Assembly (NCBI GenBank): GCA_044344715.1 | Contig: JBIJCI010000001.1 | Location: 62,001-126,000 of the forward strand | From: F1-60-MAGs027 sp044344715 | GTDB taxonomy: Bacteria; Actinomycetota; Acidimicrobiia; Acidimicrobiales; Ilumatobacteraceae | Length of the DNA: 64,000 nt | Reading direction: 5' to 3' | Shown: in pieces, positions 1 to 8,568 of the stretch | Layout of the letters: each line of letters starts with the position of its first letter | How positions within the stretch are numbered: position 1 is the first letter of the stretch | Notes under the pieces: generated by a model | What the model saw: only the letters and a program-made list of their open reading frames with translations | What the model was told of the DNA's origin: nothing | Database searches by the model: none | Program-made: the position numbers and the translations under genes

Positions 1-1
1 C

Positions 2-904
2 GCGCTCGTCAACACCGCCGACGACACCGTGGTCAACGGCCTCCACGTCTCCCCCGACCTCGACACCGTGGTCTACACGCTGGCCGACGCCATCGACCCC
101 GACCGGGGTTGGGGCCTGCGCGACGAATCCTGGATTGCCATGCAGCAGCTGTCCCGCTACGCAGCCGTGAGACCACCGGACTCCACCTCGCCGAACGACT
201 GGTTCAACATCGGCGATCGCGACGTGGCAACGCACCTCTACCGAACCGCACGACTCGCCGAGGGGGCACGACTCAGTCAGGTGACGGAGGAGATCGCGCG
301 CGCCTGGGGTGTGAGATTCGGGATCGTGCCGATGACCGACGACCGCGTCTCCACGTTGGTGACGCTCGCACAGGACGCGGCCGGACCCGACGACCACCGG
401 TACTCGAAGGGTGAGACGATCTCGTTCCAGGAGTACTTCGTGCGGCTCCGCCATGCGGTTGCAATCGCCGGTATCCGGTTCGCCGGTGCCGATGACGCGA
501 CGGCGAACGGTCTCGATCTCCTGTGCTCGGCGCGGTCGGTGGTGATCGCGCCTTCGAACCCGGTCGTCTCGATCGGACCGGTGCGCGCATTGCGGGGCAT
601 CGACGACACGCTCACCGCGCGCCGCAGCTCGGTGATCGCGGTGTCGCCGATCATCGGAGGTGCCGCACTGAAGGGACCGGCCGACCGGATGCTTCGCGAG
701 CTCGGCATGGAGCCCTCCGCCCTGGGTGTCGCCCGCCTGTACGCCCCGATCTGCGGCACGTTCGTCATCGACGTCGTGGACGCCCACCTCGCCCGGCAGG
801 TCGAGGACCTCGGGATGCGATGTATCGTCACCGAGACGATCATGAAGTCGGACCTCACCGCCGCGGCCCTCGCCGCAACCGTCCTGCAGGCCGGTGTCGG
901 ATGA
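2..904 (+). CDS. cofD: 2-phospho-L-lactate transferase CofD/FbiA (5' truncated by window edge)
   Basis: Transfers the lactyl- or phosphoenolpyruvyl-phosphate moiety from an activated guanosine diphosphate donor to the deazaflavin Fo, a central step of coenzyme F420 synthesis in the cytoplasm. The frame is open from base 2. The first visible residues, NTADD followed by GLHVSPDLDTVVYTLAD, are the conserved CofD region near the N-terminus, so only a few dozen residues are missing and an apparent internal ATG at 29 is not the true start. About 300 residues are visible against a family length of 310-330. The C-terminal GMRCIVTETIM segment is also typical. The TGA stop overlaps the next start (ATGA), so it is probably translationally coupled to cofE. 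Identification is firm. Confidence 0.93.
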   Translation, partial: ALVNTADDTVVNGLHVSPDLDTVVYTLADAIDPDRGWGLRDESWIAMQQLSRYAAVRPPDSTSPNDWFNIGDRDVATHLYRTARLAEGARLSQVTEEIARAWGVRFGIVPMTDDRVSTLVTLAQDAAGPDDHRYSKGETISFQEYFVRLRHAVAIAGIRFAGADDATANGLDLLCSARSVVIAPSNPVVSIGPVRALRGIDDTLTARRSSVIAVSPIIGGAALKGPADRMLRELGMEPSALGVARLYAPICGTFVIDVVDAHLARQVEDLGMRCIVTETIMKSDLTAAALAATVLQAGVG

Positions 905-1614
905 TGCGTCTCACCGCATGGGGTGTGACCGGCATCCCCGAGATTTCCCCCGGCGACCAGCTCGGCGAGATCATCGTCGACGCATGCCGGGCCGAACCGA
1001 ACGGACCGCTGCTCGACGAGGACGTCCTCGTCGTCACCCAGAAAGTGGTGAGCAAGGCCGAGGGCAGGCTCGTCGAGGTCGATCCGGATGATCCGCTCAG
1101 CCACAAACGGCTCGTCGAAGAGGAGGCCGTGCGCATCGTGCGTCGACGCGGGGACCTCATCATCACCGAGACGACGCACGGCTTCGTGTGCGCCAACAGC
1201 GGCGTCGACTTGTCGAACGTGGAGCACGGGCGGGCAGCCTTGCTGCCGAAGGACTCCGACCGTTCGGCCCGACGGATCAGGGACATCGTTCGGGCGCGAC
1301 TCGGCGTCGACGTTGGTGTCATCGTCAGCGATACCTTCGGCCGCGCATGGCGCAAGGGGCTGACAGATGTGGCGATCGGCGTTGCCGGCATTGCCGCCGT
1401 CGTCGATCTCCGCGGTACGCCCGACGCACTGGGTCGCACGATGCAGGTCACCGAGGTGGCAGTAGCCGACGAACTGGCGAGTGCGGCGGAGCTGGTGATG
1501 GGCAAGGCGTCGGGAATCCCCGTCGCCGTCGTGCGCGGGGCGGACACCGCATGGTTCCGCGAGTCGAGCGTGCGCGAACTGATTCGTCCGCCGCAGGAGG
1601 ATTTGTTCCGCTAG
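901..1614 (+). CDS. cofE: Coenzyme F420-0:L-glutamate ligase CofE (stand-alone)
   Basis: GTP-dependent ligase that adds gamma-linked glutamates to F420-0. It starts at ATG 901 inside the cofD stop (ATGA); ATG 904 is an alternative. At 237 aa it has only the CofE domain. Conserved stretches are GDQLGEII, VVTQKVVSKAEGR, ANSGVD and VIVSDTFGRAWRKG. Mycobacterial FbiB carries an extra C-terminal FMN/nitroreductase-like domain that matures dehydro-F420-0; that domain is absent here. The dehydro-F420 reductase step must therefore be encoded elsewhere, or the precursor may be phospholactate. The stop lies in a CTAG shared with the stop of the convergent nucleotidyltransferase gene. Confidence 0.92.
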   Translation: MMRLTAWGVTGIPEISPGDQLGEIIVDACRAEPNGPLLDEDVLVVTQKVVSKAEGRLVEVDPDDPLSHKRLVEEEAVRIVRRRGDLIITETTHGFVCANSGVDLSNVEHGRAALLPKDSDRSARRIRDIVRARLGVDVGVIVSDTFGRAWRKGLTDVAIGVAGIAAVVDLRGTPDALGRTMQVTEVAVADELASAAELVMGKASGIPVAVVRGADTAWFRESSVRELIRPPQEDLFR

Positions 1615-2570
1615 TCGCGACCCACGAGCGCGTCGGCGACGGTGGAACCCGACGACACGTCGCCCATCACGGATGACCCCGATACGACGGCATCGTCCCC
1701 GACGTTCGCCCCCGGGAAGATCACCGAGTCGACGATCCGTGCCCCGTTGCCGATGGTGGCCCCGGCGCCCACGACGCTGTGCCGGATGGTCGCCGACGCC
1801 GCGATACGTGCGGCGGGATGGAAGGGTTCGTCGCGATCGCGACGAACACCGCTCACCAGGTCGAGATTCGCACGTCGGTAGGTGTCCGGACGTCCGGCGT
1901 CGAGCCAGTAGTCGTCGGTTGGATGGGCGAAGAGCAACCCGTCGCGTGACAAGTCGGGGAACGTGACGCGCTCGATGGACAACGGCACGTTGCCCGGCAA
2001 CCGATCGAGCACGCTCGCTTCGAACACGTAGGTGCCGGCGTTGATGTGCCGGCTCGAGGTCGTACCCGGCGCCGGTTTCTCCACGAATCCGCTCACCCTC
2101 CCGTTCGGATCGTGCTCGACGACGCCGTACTGCGACGGGTCGTCGACACCGACGAGGTGGATGGTGGCCGCCGCACCGCTCGCGACGTTGGCGCGATGAC
2201 GCTGGACGAACCGACCGATGTCGAGGTCGGTGACGATGTCGCCGTTCGCAACGACGAACGGCTCACCGCGCGTATGCAAGCCGGCGCTGCGTGCCGCGAA
2301 TCCGATCGCCCCACCGGTATCGAGGGGTGAGTCCTCGATCGCGTACGTGAGCCGAACGCCCGCGCAACGCGCATCCGGAAACGCGCGGAGGAACGGTTCT
2401 GGTTTGAACCCGAGTGCGAGGACTGCATCGGTGACGCCTCCGCGGGCGAGGTGCACCATCAGCCATTCGAGGATCGTCCGTTGACCGAGCGGCAGCAAGG
2501 GCTTCGGAACGGAGTTCGTGAGCGGACGCAGCCTCGTGCCGAATCCACCGACGAGGACGACGGCGAACAT
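1611..2570 (-). CDS. Mannose-1-phosphate guanylyltransferase-like nucleotidyltransferase
   Basis: Predicted to activate a sugar-1-phosphate with NTP, most likely mannose-1-phosphate to GDP-mannose. The N-terminal Rossmann-like domain has the signature GGFGTRLRPLT, then VPKPLLPL, the metal-binding region VANGDIVTD and the product-site lysine in FVEKP. The C-terminal 90 residues show left-handed beta-helix repeats (IRHSVVGAGATIGNGARI, VIFPGANVGDDAVV), as in ManC/GMPPB proteins. The 319-aa length fits. It is the last gene of a five-gene minus-strand operon with three glycosyltransferases. Mycobacteria also have such a gene beside fbiAB with cell-wall glycosyltransferases, so the order is ancient. 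Exact sugar specificity (mannose versus glucose or N-acetylglucosamine) is not certain. Confidence 0.82.
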   Translation of the reverse strand: MFAVVLVGGFGTRLRPLTNSVPKPLLPLGQRTILEWLMVHLARGGVTDAVLALGFKPEPFLRAFPDARCAGVRLTYAIEDSPLDTGGAIGFAARSAGLHTRGEPFVVANGDIVTDLDIGRFVQRHRANVASGAAATIHLVGVDDPSQYGVVEHDPNGRVSGFVEKPAPGTTSSRHINAGTYVFEASVLDRLPGNVPLSIERVTFPDLSRDGLLFAHPTDDYWLDAGRPDTYRRANLDLVSGVRRDRDEPFHPAARIAASATIRHSVVGAGATIGNGARIVDSVIFPGANVGDDAVVSGSSVMGDVSSGSTVADALVGRD

Positions 2571-2582
2571 GCCGCGCGGAAC

Positions 2583-3260
2583 CTACTCGTCCGAGTTGAG
2601 GAGGACTTCGACCTGGCTCGCCGCCGGCGGGAGATCAACCTCGGTGCCGTCTGGTGCGAAGACGAGTGCGACGGCCTGACCATCGTTGGTCAGGCGAACC
2701 GACCCGAGGTCGGCGATCGAAGTCTTCCTCGAACGATCGGCGCCCTGGACGTCCCACGTATCGACGAACACCGTGCCGCCCTTGCCGTCGCAGGCGGTCT
2801 CACCCTCGTCGAGCTTCACGCCGTCGTTGATGGACTCCGGGAACGTGATTCCGTCGTTGGACACCTCGATCGAGTACAGATCGAGCACGGCCGACAGGCG
2901 CGCCCGTCGCTGACCGCTCAGCACCTGCGGCTGCCACTCGACGACACCCTCGCTGCCGGCGACGAGTGCGGCTCCCTCGCGTACCTCGGCGGGGTCGGAG
3001 ATCACGGCGGTATCGGGGAGTGCGATCCACGAATCACAGACGTAGACACCGAACGAGAGGTAGTACGTCGCGTTGGTGATGTCGGCGGCAGTCCGGTCCT
3101 CGGTGGTCTGCCGTGCATACGCAATGAGGGCGGCGCCGAGCGCCAGAACGACGATGATCACGGAAGGAAACACCGAACCACCGCGCAGACGGATGCCGCG
3201 CGGACCTCGGGTCTTGCTCTTCTCGGCGAGCTTGGCGATTTTCTTGGCGGACGACGTCAC
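2583..3260 (-). CDS. Single-pass membrane protein, unknown function
   Basis: Not recognised. The 225-aa protein has a basic N-terminus (about 28 residues rich in Lys and Arg), one membrane segment around residues 30-48 (PSVIIVVLALGAALIAYA), and an acidic extracytoplasmic domain of about 175 residues. That domain contains two Cys (in VYVCDSW and ETACDG) that could form a disulfide. The GTG start at 3260 overlaps the stop of the upstream glycosyltransferase by 4 nt (GTGA). Twelve nucleotides separate it from the guanylyltransferase gene. Its place inside a sugar-transfer operon suggests an envelope role, perhaps in polysaccharide assembly; this is inference from context only. Confidence 0.75.
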   Translation of the reverse strand: MTSSAKKIAKLAEKSKTRGPRGIRLRGGSVFPSVIIVVLALGAALIAYARQTTEDRTAADITNATYYLSFGVYVCDSWIALPDTAVISDPAEVREGAALVAGSEGVVEWQPQVLSGQRRARLSAVLDLYSIEVSNDGITFPESINDGVKLDEGETACDGKGGTVFVDTWDVQGADRSRKTSIADLGSVRLTNDGQAVALVFAPDGTEVDLPPAASQVEVLLNSDE

Positions 3261-4516
3261 GAGTCAGTCAGGCTATCGGACACCAGGCGGTCGTATGACT
3301 CGGCAACGTCCCGTGCGGTCGCCAGACGCTCCACGAAGGCACGACCCTGCCGGCCGCACCGTTCACGCCGTTCCGCATCAGCGGTGAGGCTCGAGATGGC
3401 CCGGACCATGGCCCCCGCATCGTCGGGTGGGATGCAGATGCCCGCACCCGCCCCGGTGACGAGGCGCTCGATCTCCGTGCCGGGATCTACGGCGGCAACG
3501 ATGCACCGCCCCGACGCGAGGATCGAATAGGTCTTCGAGGGCACGCTCGCCGACGACAGCCCCGTACGCAGCGGCACGACGTGAACGTCGCCGGTGGCGA
3601 GAACCTCCGGCAGTCGGGCCTCCGGCTGGTAGTCACCGAATCGAACGTTGGGAACGTCACCGGCGAGCTCCTTCAATCGTCCGAGTGCCACCCCCGATCC
3701 GTTGATGACGAAGACGACGTCCGGAAGGCGTCGCGCTGCTTCGATCACGATCTCGAGCGACTGGGAGAAACCGACGTTGCCCGCGTACATCACCACGAGT
3801 TCGTCGCCGATGCCGAGCTCGCTCCGGTACGGCGTCATCCGATTCAGCGGCGTGATGCCCTGCACGTCGACGAAGTTCTCGATGACGTGCACCCGAGCGG
3901 CGAGGCGTGCCGGCAACTTGTCGCGGACGTTGCCTTGCAGGTCGCCCGAGAGAACCACGACCGCCGCCGACCGACGGTACGTGAAGCGCTCGAGCCACGA
4001 CGCCACGGCGATGACCACCGGGTTGCGTACCGCCCCGGTCTTTATCGCGGCGTCCGGGAACACGTCCTGCACGTTGAACACGAGCCTGCTCCGCCTGACG
4101 ACGGCGACGAGCCAACCGACGATGCCCAACGTGAGCGGCGGGGACATCGCGATGACCGCATCGACGCGGCTCCGACGTCCGACGGATCGACCCGCGACGG
4201 CCGCACACACACCGGCGATGGCGCTGAATGCAACGAAGCCGACGGCGCGTGCCACGAGATTCACCTTCGACTTGGCGGGAAACGGGTGCACGCGGGTGAT
4301 CGATCCCCAGGCGGTCCGTTCACGCCGTACGAGTTGACCCCGCCACGCGGACTCCACCCGATGTTCGCGGTACCACGGCAACGAGGTCACGACGTGCACC
4401 TCGTGCCCGAGCGCGATCCAACCCTCGACGATTTGCGTCATCACCCTTCCGGTTGGTGCGATGTCCGGCGCGAAGTGCGGACACAGTACGACGAACGTTC
4501 TGCGCTTCGGACTCAT
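3257..4516 (-). CDS. GT4-family glycosyltransferase (WcaI-like)
   Basis: Predicted GT-B fold retaining glycosyltransferase. The longer open frame upstream looks non-coding. The start taken is ATG 4516, which overlaps the stop of the preceding glycosyltransferase gene (ATGA) and gives MSPKRRTFVVLCPHF. The protein is 419 aa. The N-terminal half has HFAPDIAPTG, GHEVHVVTSLPWY and QDVFPDAA, features of WcaI/WbuB-like N-acetyl-fucosamine transferases. The C-terminal half has VVMYAGNVGFSQ, the nucleotide-sugar region and VPSKTYSILASGRCIVA. It belongs to the minus-strand polysaccharide operon. Donor and acceptor sugars cannot be deduced. Confidence 0.85.
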   Translation of the reverse strand: MSPKRRTFVVLCPHFAPDIAPTGRVMTQIVEGWIALGHEVHVVTSLPWYREHRVESAWRGQLVRRERTAWGSITRVHPFPAKSKVNLVARAVGFVAFSAIAGVCAAVAGRSVGRRSRVDAVIAMSPPLTLGIVGWLVAVVRRSRLVFNVQDVFPDAAIKTGAVRNPVVIAVASWLERFTYRRSAAVVVLSGDLQGNVRDKLPARLAARVHVIENFVDVQGITPLNRMTPYRSELGIGDELVVMYAGNVGFSQSLEIVIEAARRLPDVVFVINGSGVALGRLKELAGDVPNVRFGDYQPEARLPEVLATGDVHVVPLRTGLSSASVPSKTYSILASGRCIVAAVDPGTEIERLVTGAGAGICIPPDDAGAMVRAISSLTADAERRERCGRQGRAFVERLATARDVAESYDRLVSDSLTDS

Positions 4517-5637
4517 CGGCTCCCCGGTGCCAGCGTGCGACGGTAGGCGCCCGCAAGGTCGCGACCCGAGTCGACGGCGCGGAACGTGGCCGCCCGTGCG
4601 AGTCCGCGTGCCCTCCACAGGTCACGATCTTCGATCGCCGCATCGACGGCCGCCGACCAGGCCTCCGCGTCGAGGGGCAGCACCTGTCCCGCGCTTCCCA
4701 CGACCTCGGGCAGGGCGGTCGCATCGGCGGCGATGACCGGTGTGCCGAGCGCCATCGCCTCGATGACGGGTGCACCGAAACCCTCGTACGAACTCGGAAA
4801 GACGAGTGCAGAGGACATCGCGAGGAGTCCGTCGCGATCCGCGTCATCGAGACGTCCGACGAGAACGACACGATGACCGAGGTTCAGTTCCTCGATACGT
4901 CGAACGAGGGCATCGTGCGCCCGTCCCACTCCCCCGGCGAAGACGACCTGCACGTCGTCGCGCTTCAGCGGTCCGGCGAGCAGTTCGCAGAGGAAGCGAT
5001 GGTTCTTGTGCGGATGGGTGATCGCGGGGTACGCCAGCACGTGCGGCGCCACCAACCCGAAACGCGACCGCAGCTCCGACTCGCCGGTGCGTTCCGCACC
5101 GATCGCAGCCTCGACGCCGTGGCGCACCACACTCACCTTCTCGGACGGCACACCGAGCCGCGCGATGACGGTCTGCCGCACGTATTCGCTCGGAACCGCG
5201 ATGTGCGTGGCACGACCTGCCGAAACCGGCATCCGGGCCGACAGGTAGGACAATCGTGCGCGCGAGAAGTACTGCGGATAGACGAGGTACTGCAGGTCGT
5301 GGATCGTGAGCAAGGTCGGCCGCGGACTGCGCGGTGGGAGCGTGCCTCCGCCGTGGTGAACGAGTCCGGCACCTGCGGCCCGGGCGGCGAACCACGTCGC
5401 CTCGCGAAGGATGCGCAGTGGACGCCCACGTTCGCGCGACCGTGACTCGTGGAAGCGCACCGCCGTTGCGAGTTCGGGATGTGCGCCCGGAAATCCCCGC
5501 GGCACGTACGCATCGACGTCGAAGGTTTCTCGATCCGCCTCGCGCAAGCCTGCGAGTTGCCTGACCAAGTACTGCTCCGATCCACCCACCTTGCCCGGCA
5601 CGCACCACAACAGGTTCACCGCCACACGAATCGTCAT
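4513..5637 (-). CDS. GT4-family glycosyltransferase
   Basis: Second GT-B glycosyltransferase of the operon, 374 aa from ATG 5637, which overlaps the previous stop (ATGA). The N-terminal MTIRVAVNLLWCVPGKVGGS contains the glycine-rich acceptor-site region. The C-terminal domain has LAYPAITHPHKNH, VFAGGVGRAHD and the donor-binding ALVFPSSYEGFGAPVIEAMA, with the family's EX7E-type Glu pair. Its close similarity in plan to the neighbouring 5634-6743 gene suggests related donors, such as GDP-mannose made by the operon's guanylyltransferase. No signal peptide or membrane segment is visible, so it should act on the cytoplasmic face of the membrane. Confidence 0.87.
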   Translation of the reverse strand: MTIRVAVNLLWCVPGKVGGSEQYLVRQLAGLREADRETFDVDAYVPRGFPGAHPELATAVRFHESRSRERGRPLRILREATWFAARAAGAGLVHHGGGTLPPRSPRPTLLTIHDLQYLVYPQYFSRARLSYLSARMPVSAGRATHIAVPSEYVRQTVIARLGVPSEKVSVVRHGVEAAIGAERTGESELRSRFGLVAPHVLAYPAITHPHKNHRFLCELLAGPLKRDDVQVVFAGGVGRAHDALVRRIEELNLGHRVVLVGRLDDADRDGLLAMSSALVFPSSYEGFGAPVIEAMALGTPVIAADATALPEVVGSAGQVLPLDAEAWSAAVDAAIEDRDLWRARGLARAATFRAVDSGRDLAGAYRRTLAPGSR

Positions 5638-6743
5638 CGCGCACCCATCCGAACGGCGTCGCGGTACGCGCGCACCACGAGATCCGCCGTCCCCTCCCAC
5701 GAGGCACCCTTGGCCCGCTCGACCCCGAGCTGCGACAACTCGCCGCGTCGTGACAGCGCATCCCGGATCCCGTCGGCGATCGACGACACCGAGTGCGGAT
5801 CGACGAGCACCGCGGCGCCACCCGCGACCTCCTCGGTCGACGTCCCGACGCTGGTGACGACCGGCGTGCCCTGTGACATCGCCTCCAGGATCGGGAGTCC
5901 GAAACCCTCCATCAACGACGGGTAGCAGAGCACCGAGGCTCCCGAGTACACGGCGGGCAGGTCGGCATCCGCCACGTGTCCGACGAAGGTCACGCGATCG
6001 TTCGCCGACGGACGGGCTCGCACGTCGTCCCGACCCCAGCCAACGGAACCGGCAACCACGAGGGGCGGCACGTCCGCACCGAGGTTTCGGTGCGCCTCGA
6101 TCAACCGGGGAAGGTTCTTGCGCGGCTCCAGGGTGCCGACGGAGAGCAGGTATTCAGCGGGCAGGCCGAGGCGACCGCGCACCTGCGCGGCCTCGGCGGC
6201 GCCGACCGTGCGCAGCCGAACGCCGAGTGGCACCAAGCGGAGGCGTTCCTCGTCGAATCCGTGTGCTGCGCAGTCCGCGAGCGTTGCACGCGACGAGCAC
6301 ATCACGATCACCGCCCGTCGCCGCAATTCCTCGAGCGAGCGCACGAACACCTGCGTGCCCCGCCGAGTGAAGAACTCGGGGTGCCGCAGGAACGCGAGGT
6401 CGTGGATGGTCGCCACCAGCGGCACGTCCGGGCCGGCCGGGAACGGAATGATCGACGTTGCGTGCAGCACGTCGATGCGACCCGTCGCGCGCTCCACGCG
6501 CGGCCGTCCGAATCGCAGCATCGACTCGACCAGGAGCGCGCCACCGACCGGTAGGTGCGTCATCGGCACGTTGGGCACGTAGCCGGCCGTCGCAGGGCGG
6601 GCATGCCGACCCGCGACGCCGACGACCTCGACGTCATCCCGCTCCGACAGGGCTCGCCCCAGCTCGACCGCGGCGATTCCCGTACCACCCGGAACGTCAC
6701 GCCAGCAGTGCTCGAAGGTGAGCGCAACGCGCACACGACTCAT
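5634..6743 (-). CDS. GT4-family glycosyltransferase, first gene of the operon
   Basis: GT-B glycosyltransferase of 369 aa. Key motifs are FEHCWRDVPGGTGIAAVELG near the N-terminus, VATIHDLAFLRHPEFFT, SVGTLEPRKNLPRLIEA and CYPSLMEGFGLPILEAMSQG. It resembles mannosyltransferases of the WbaZ/MtfB kind. It heads a tightly overlapping minus-strand operon of three glycosyltransferases, a membrane protein and a guanylyltransferase. The ATG start has no ribosome site; CAGAAT lies 7 nt upstream, consistent with a leaderless transcript. Divergently placed is a GDP-fucose synthase-like gene, which would supply another GDP sugar for the same glycan. Confidence 0.87.
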   Translation of the reverse strand: MSRVRVALTFEHCWRDVPGGTGIAAVELGRALSERDDVEVVGVAGRHARPATAGYVPNVPMTHLPVGGALLVESMLRFGRPRVERATGRIDVLHATSIIPFPAGPDVPLVATIHDLAFLRHPEFFTRRGTQVFVRSLEELRRRAVIVMCSSRATLADCAAHGFDEERLRLVPLGVRLRTVGAAEAAQVRGRLGLPAEYLLSVGTLEPRKNLPRLIEAHRNLGADVPPLVVAGSVGWGRDDVRARPSANDRVTFVGHVADADLPAVYSGASVLCYPSLMEGFGLPILEAMSQGTPVVTSVGTSTEEVAGGAAVLVDPHSVSSIADGIRDALSRRGELSQLGVERAKGASWEGTADLVVRAYRDAVRMGAR

Positions 6744-6786
6744 TGCCTACATTCTGGCGGTAGGTGCCCGCATACGCTGGAACATC
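6744..6786. promoter_or_regulatory. Divergent promoter between glycosyltransferase operon and epimerase gene
   Basis: Only 43 bp separate the two starts. On the minus strand CAGAAT (6756-6751) lies 7 nt before ATG 6743. On the plus strand TACGCT (6773-6778) lies 8 nt before ATG 6787. Both spacings put the transcription start at or within a nucleotide or two of the start codon. Neither gene shows a Shine-Dalgarno sequence. Confidence 0.55.
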
Positions 6787-7764
6787 ATGACGGTGCCGCG
6801 ACGTGATCCCGGGTTCTGGCGCGGACGGGTCGTCGTCGTTACCGGCGGTGCGGGTTTCCTCGGCTCGCACGTCGTTCGCCTGTTGAGCGACGCCGGGGCC
6901 CACGTCCACGTGCCGCGTAGCGCCACCGTGGACCTGACGAAGCACGGCATCGCGCAGCAGTACCTGGCGGCGTTGCGCCCGAGCCACGTCATCCATCTCG
7001 CGGCGCGGGTGGGTGGCATCGGGTACAACCAAGCCGAGCCGGCGCCGTTGTTCCTCGACAACCTGCTGATGGGCACCAACGTGATCGAGGCGGCACGGGT
7101 CGTGGGCGTCGAGAAGACGACGATCCTCGGCACGGTGTGCAGTTACCCGAAGTACACCCCCGTTCCGTTCCGTGAGGAGTCGATCTGGGACGGATACCCG
7201 GAAGAAACGAACGCGCCGTACGGGATCGCCAAGAAGGCACTGCTCGTGCACGCCCAGGTGAACCGGCAACAATACGGCCAGCGTTTCGCGTTCGTGATCC
7301 CGACCAACCTGTACGGTCCCGGCGACAAGTTCCACGAGTCGGTCTCCCACGTGATTCCCGCACTGATCAAGAAGTGCGTCGATGCCAAGGAGCAGGGCCG
7401 GGGCAAGGTCTCGGTGTGGGGAACCGGCGCCGCCAGTCGTGACTATCTCTACGTCGGCGATGCAGCGGCAGCGATCATCCTGGCTACCGAGTTGTACGAC
7501 GGCACGGAACCGCTGAACCTCGGCAACAACCGGGAGATCACCATCCGCGAGACCGCCGAGACGATCGCGCGAGTCGTCGGATTCGACGGCGAGCTCGCCT
7601 GGGATGCCACCAAACCCGACGGTCAACCCCGCCGACGCGTCGACGCGTCGCGCGCCGAAGCCGCGCTCGGGTGGCACGCACACACCGAGTTCGAGGCCGG
7701 GTTGCGCGCCACCGTGGAGTGGTACCTCGCCAACCGCGCTGCCGCCGAGGCACCACAGCGGTGA
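6787..7764 (+). CDS. fcl: GDP-L-fucose synthase-like NAD-dependent epimerase/dehydratase
   Basis: Extended short-chain dehydrogenase, 325 aa. It has the NAD(P) loop TGGAGFLGSHVV at about residues 17-28. The active-site pattern combines Ser/Cys in TVCSYPKYTPVPF with the YxxxK pair in APYGIAKKA, all characteristic of GDP-4-keto-6-deoxymannose epimerase-reductase (Fcl/WcaG). FHESVSHVIPALIKK and NLGNNREITIRE also fit. The start chosen is ATG 6787, 8 nt after a -10-like TACGCT; an earlier in-frame codon at 6718 would run into the divergent gene. A GDP-mannose 4,6-dehydratase partner is not in this window. Its stop overlaps the rhomboid start (GTGA). Confidence 0.85.
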   Translation: MTVPRRDPGFWRGRVVVVTGGAGFLGSHVVRLLSDAGAHVHVPRSATVDLTKHGIAQQYLAALRPSHVIHLAARVGGIGYNQAEPAPLFLDNLLMGTNVIEAARVVGVEKTTILGTVCSYPKYTPVPFREESIWDGYPEETNAPYGIAKKALLVHAQVNRQQYGQRFAFVIPTNLYGPGDKFHESVSHVIPALIKKCVDAKEQGRGKVSVWGTGAASRDYLYVGDAAAAIILATELYDGTEPLNLGNNREITIRETAETIARVVGFDGELAWDATKPDGQPRRRVDASRAEAALGWHAHTEFEAGLRATVEWYLANRAAAEAPQR

Positions 7765-8552
7765 GCATTCCCCCGTCGCAGTTCCCGCCACCCGATCCGT
7801 GGCGGGACCTTCCCGACACCGACACCCCTCCCCACCGGCGGAGCGCCGATGAGCGCGTGCCGTTCGAATTCCGTCGCCCGTCACGGCGGCTCCAGGGCGT
7901 TCCACCGTTCGTCGTCAGCAACGCGTTGATCGCGATCAACGTCGGGATCTTCCTGTGGGTCACGCTCGGCGAGGTCGGCTCGGTGATGTTCGGCAGCACC
8001 GGGAGCGACCGCACGATGAGCTTCGTCATCGCCCGCGAGTTCCTTGCACGCGGCGAGTGGTACCGCCTGGTGTCCTGCGGGTTCGTACATTTCGGCCTGA
8101 TCCACGTCGGCTTCAACATGCTCCTGCTGTACCAACTGAGCCGGCTGATCGAACCCGTCATCGGCTCGCTCCGTTTCTCCCTCCTGTATTTCGCGTCGCT
8201 GCTCGGTGGTTCGCTCGGTGCGCTGTTGCTCTCCCCCGATGCGCTGACGGGCGGGGCGTCCGGCGCGGTGTTCGGCCTCATGGCCGCGAGCGTCGTGGGC
8301 GTCGGCCAGCGCGGCATCAATCCCCTGCGCACCGGTCTCGGACTCACGTTCGCAATCAACGTCCTGTTCACGCTCGCCGTGCCAGGGGTGTCGGTGGGTG
8401 GGCATTTCGGCGGCGCGGCGGTCGGCGCCATCGTCGGTGCGTTGACACTGGCGCCGCGGTCGTGGCACGTACCGTCGTGGGCGAGCGTCGCGGTTCCGAT
8501 CGTCTCGAGCGGCGCGTGCGTGGCGGTTGCCGTCGCGTTCGTGCACGGATGA
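7761..8552 (+). CDS. Rhomboid-family intramembrane serine protease
   Basis: Integral membrane protease of 263 aa that cleaves transmembrane helices. The first 45 residues are proline- and charge-rich and cytoplasmic. After that come about six or seven hydrophobic segments. The signature His/Asn region HFGLIHVGFNMLLLY sits in TM2, the catalytic serine is in GGASGAVFG, and the catalytic histidine is in GGHFGGAAVG. The start is GTG 7761, overlapping the fcl stop (GTGA). Substrates are unknown. Linkage to the glycan genes may simply reflect co-transcription. Confidence 0.88.
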   Translation: MSIPPSQFPPPDPWRDLPDTDTPPHRRSADERVPFEFRRPSRRLQGVPPFVVSNALIAINVGIFLWVTLGEVGSVMFGSTGSDRTMSFVIAREFLARGEWYRLVSCGFVHFGLIHVGFNMLLLYQLSRLIEPVIGSLRFSLLYFASLLGGSLGALLLSPDALTGGASGAVFGLMAASVVGVGQRGINPLRTGLGLTFAINVLFTLAVPGVSVGGHFGGAAVGAIVGALTLAPRSWHVPSWASVAVPIVSSGACVAVAVAFVHG

Positions 8553-8568
8553 GGCGGTCGCAACCACG

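Noticed and set aside
6718..6786. Longer N-terminus for the GDP-fucose synthase gene from 6718
   Set aside because: The extra residues overlap the divergent glycosyltransferase start and precede the Rossmann strand without similarity to the family. ATG 6787 has a promoter-like -10 just upstream.
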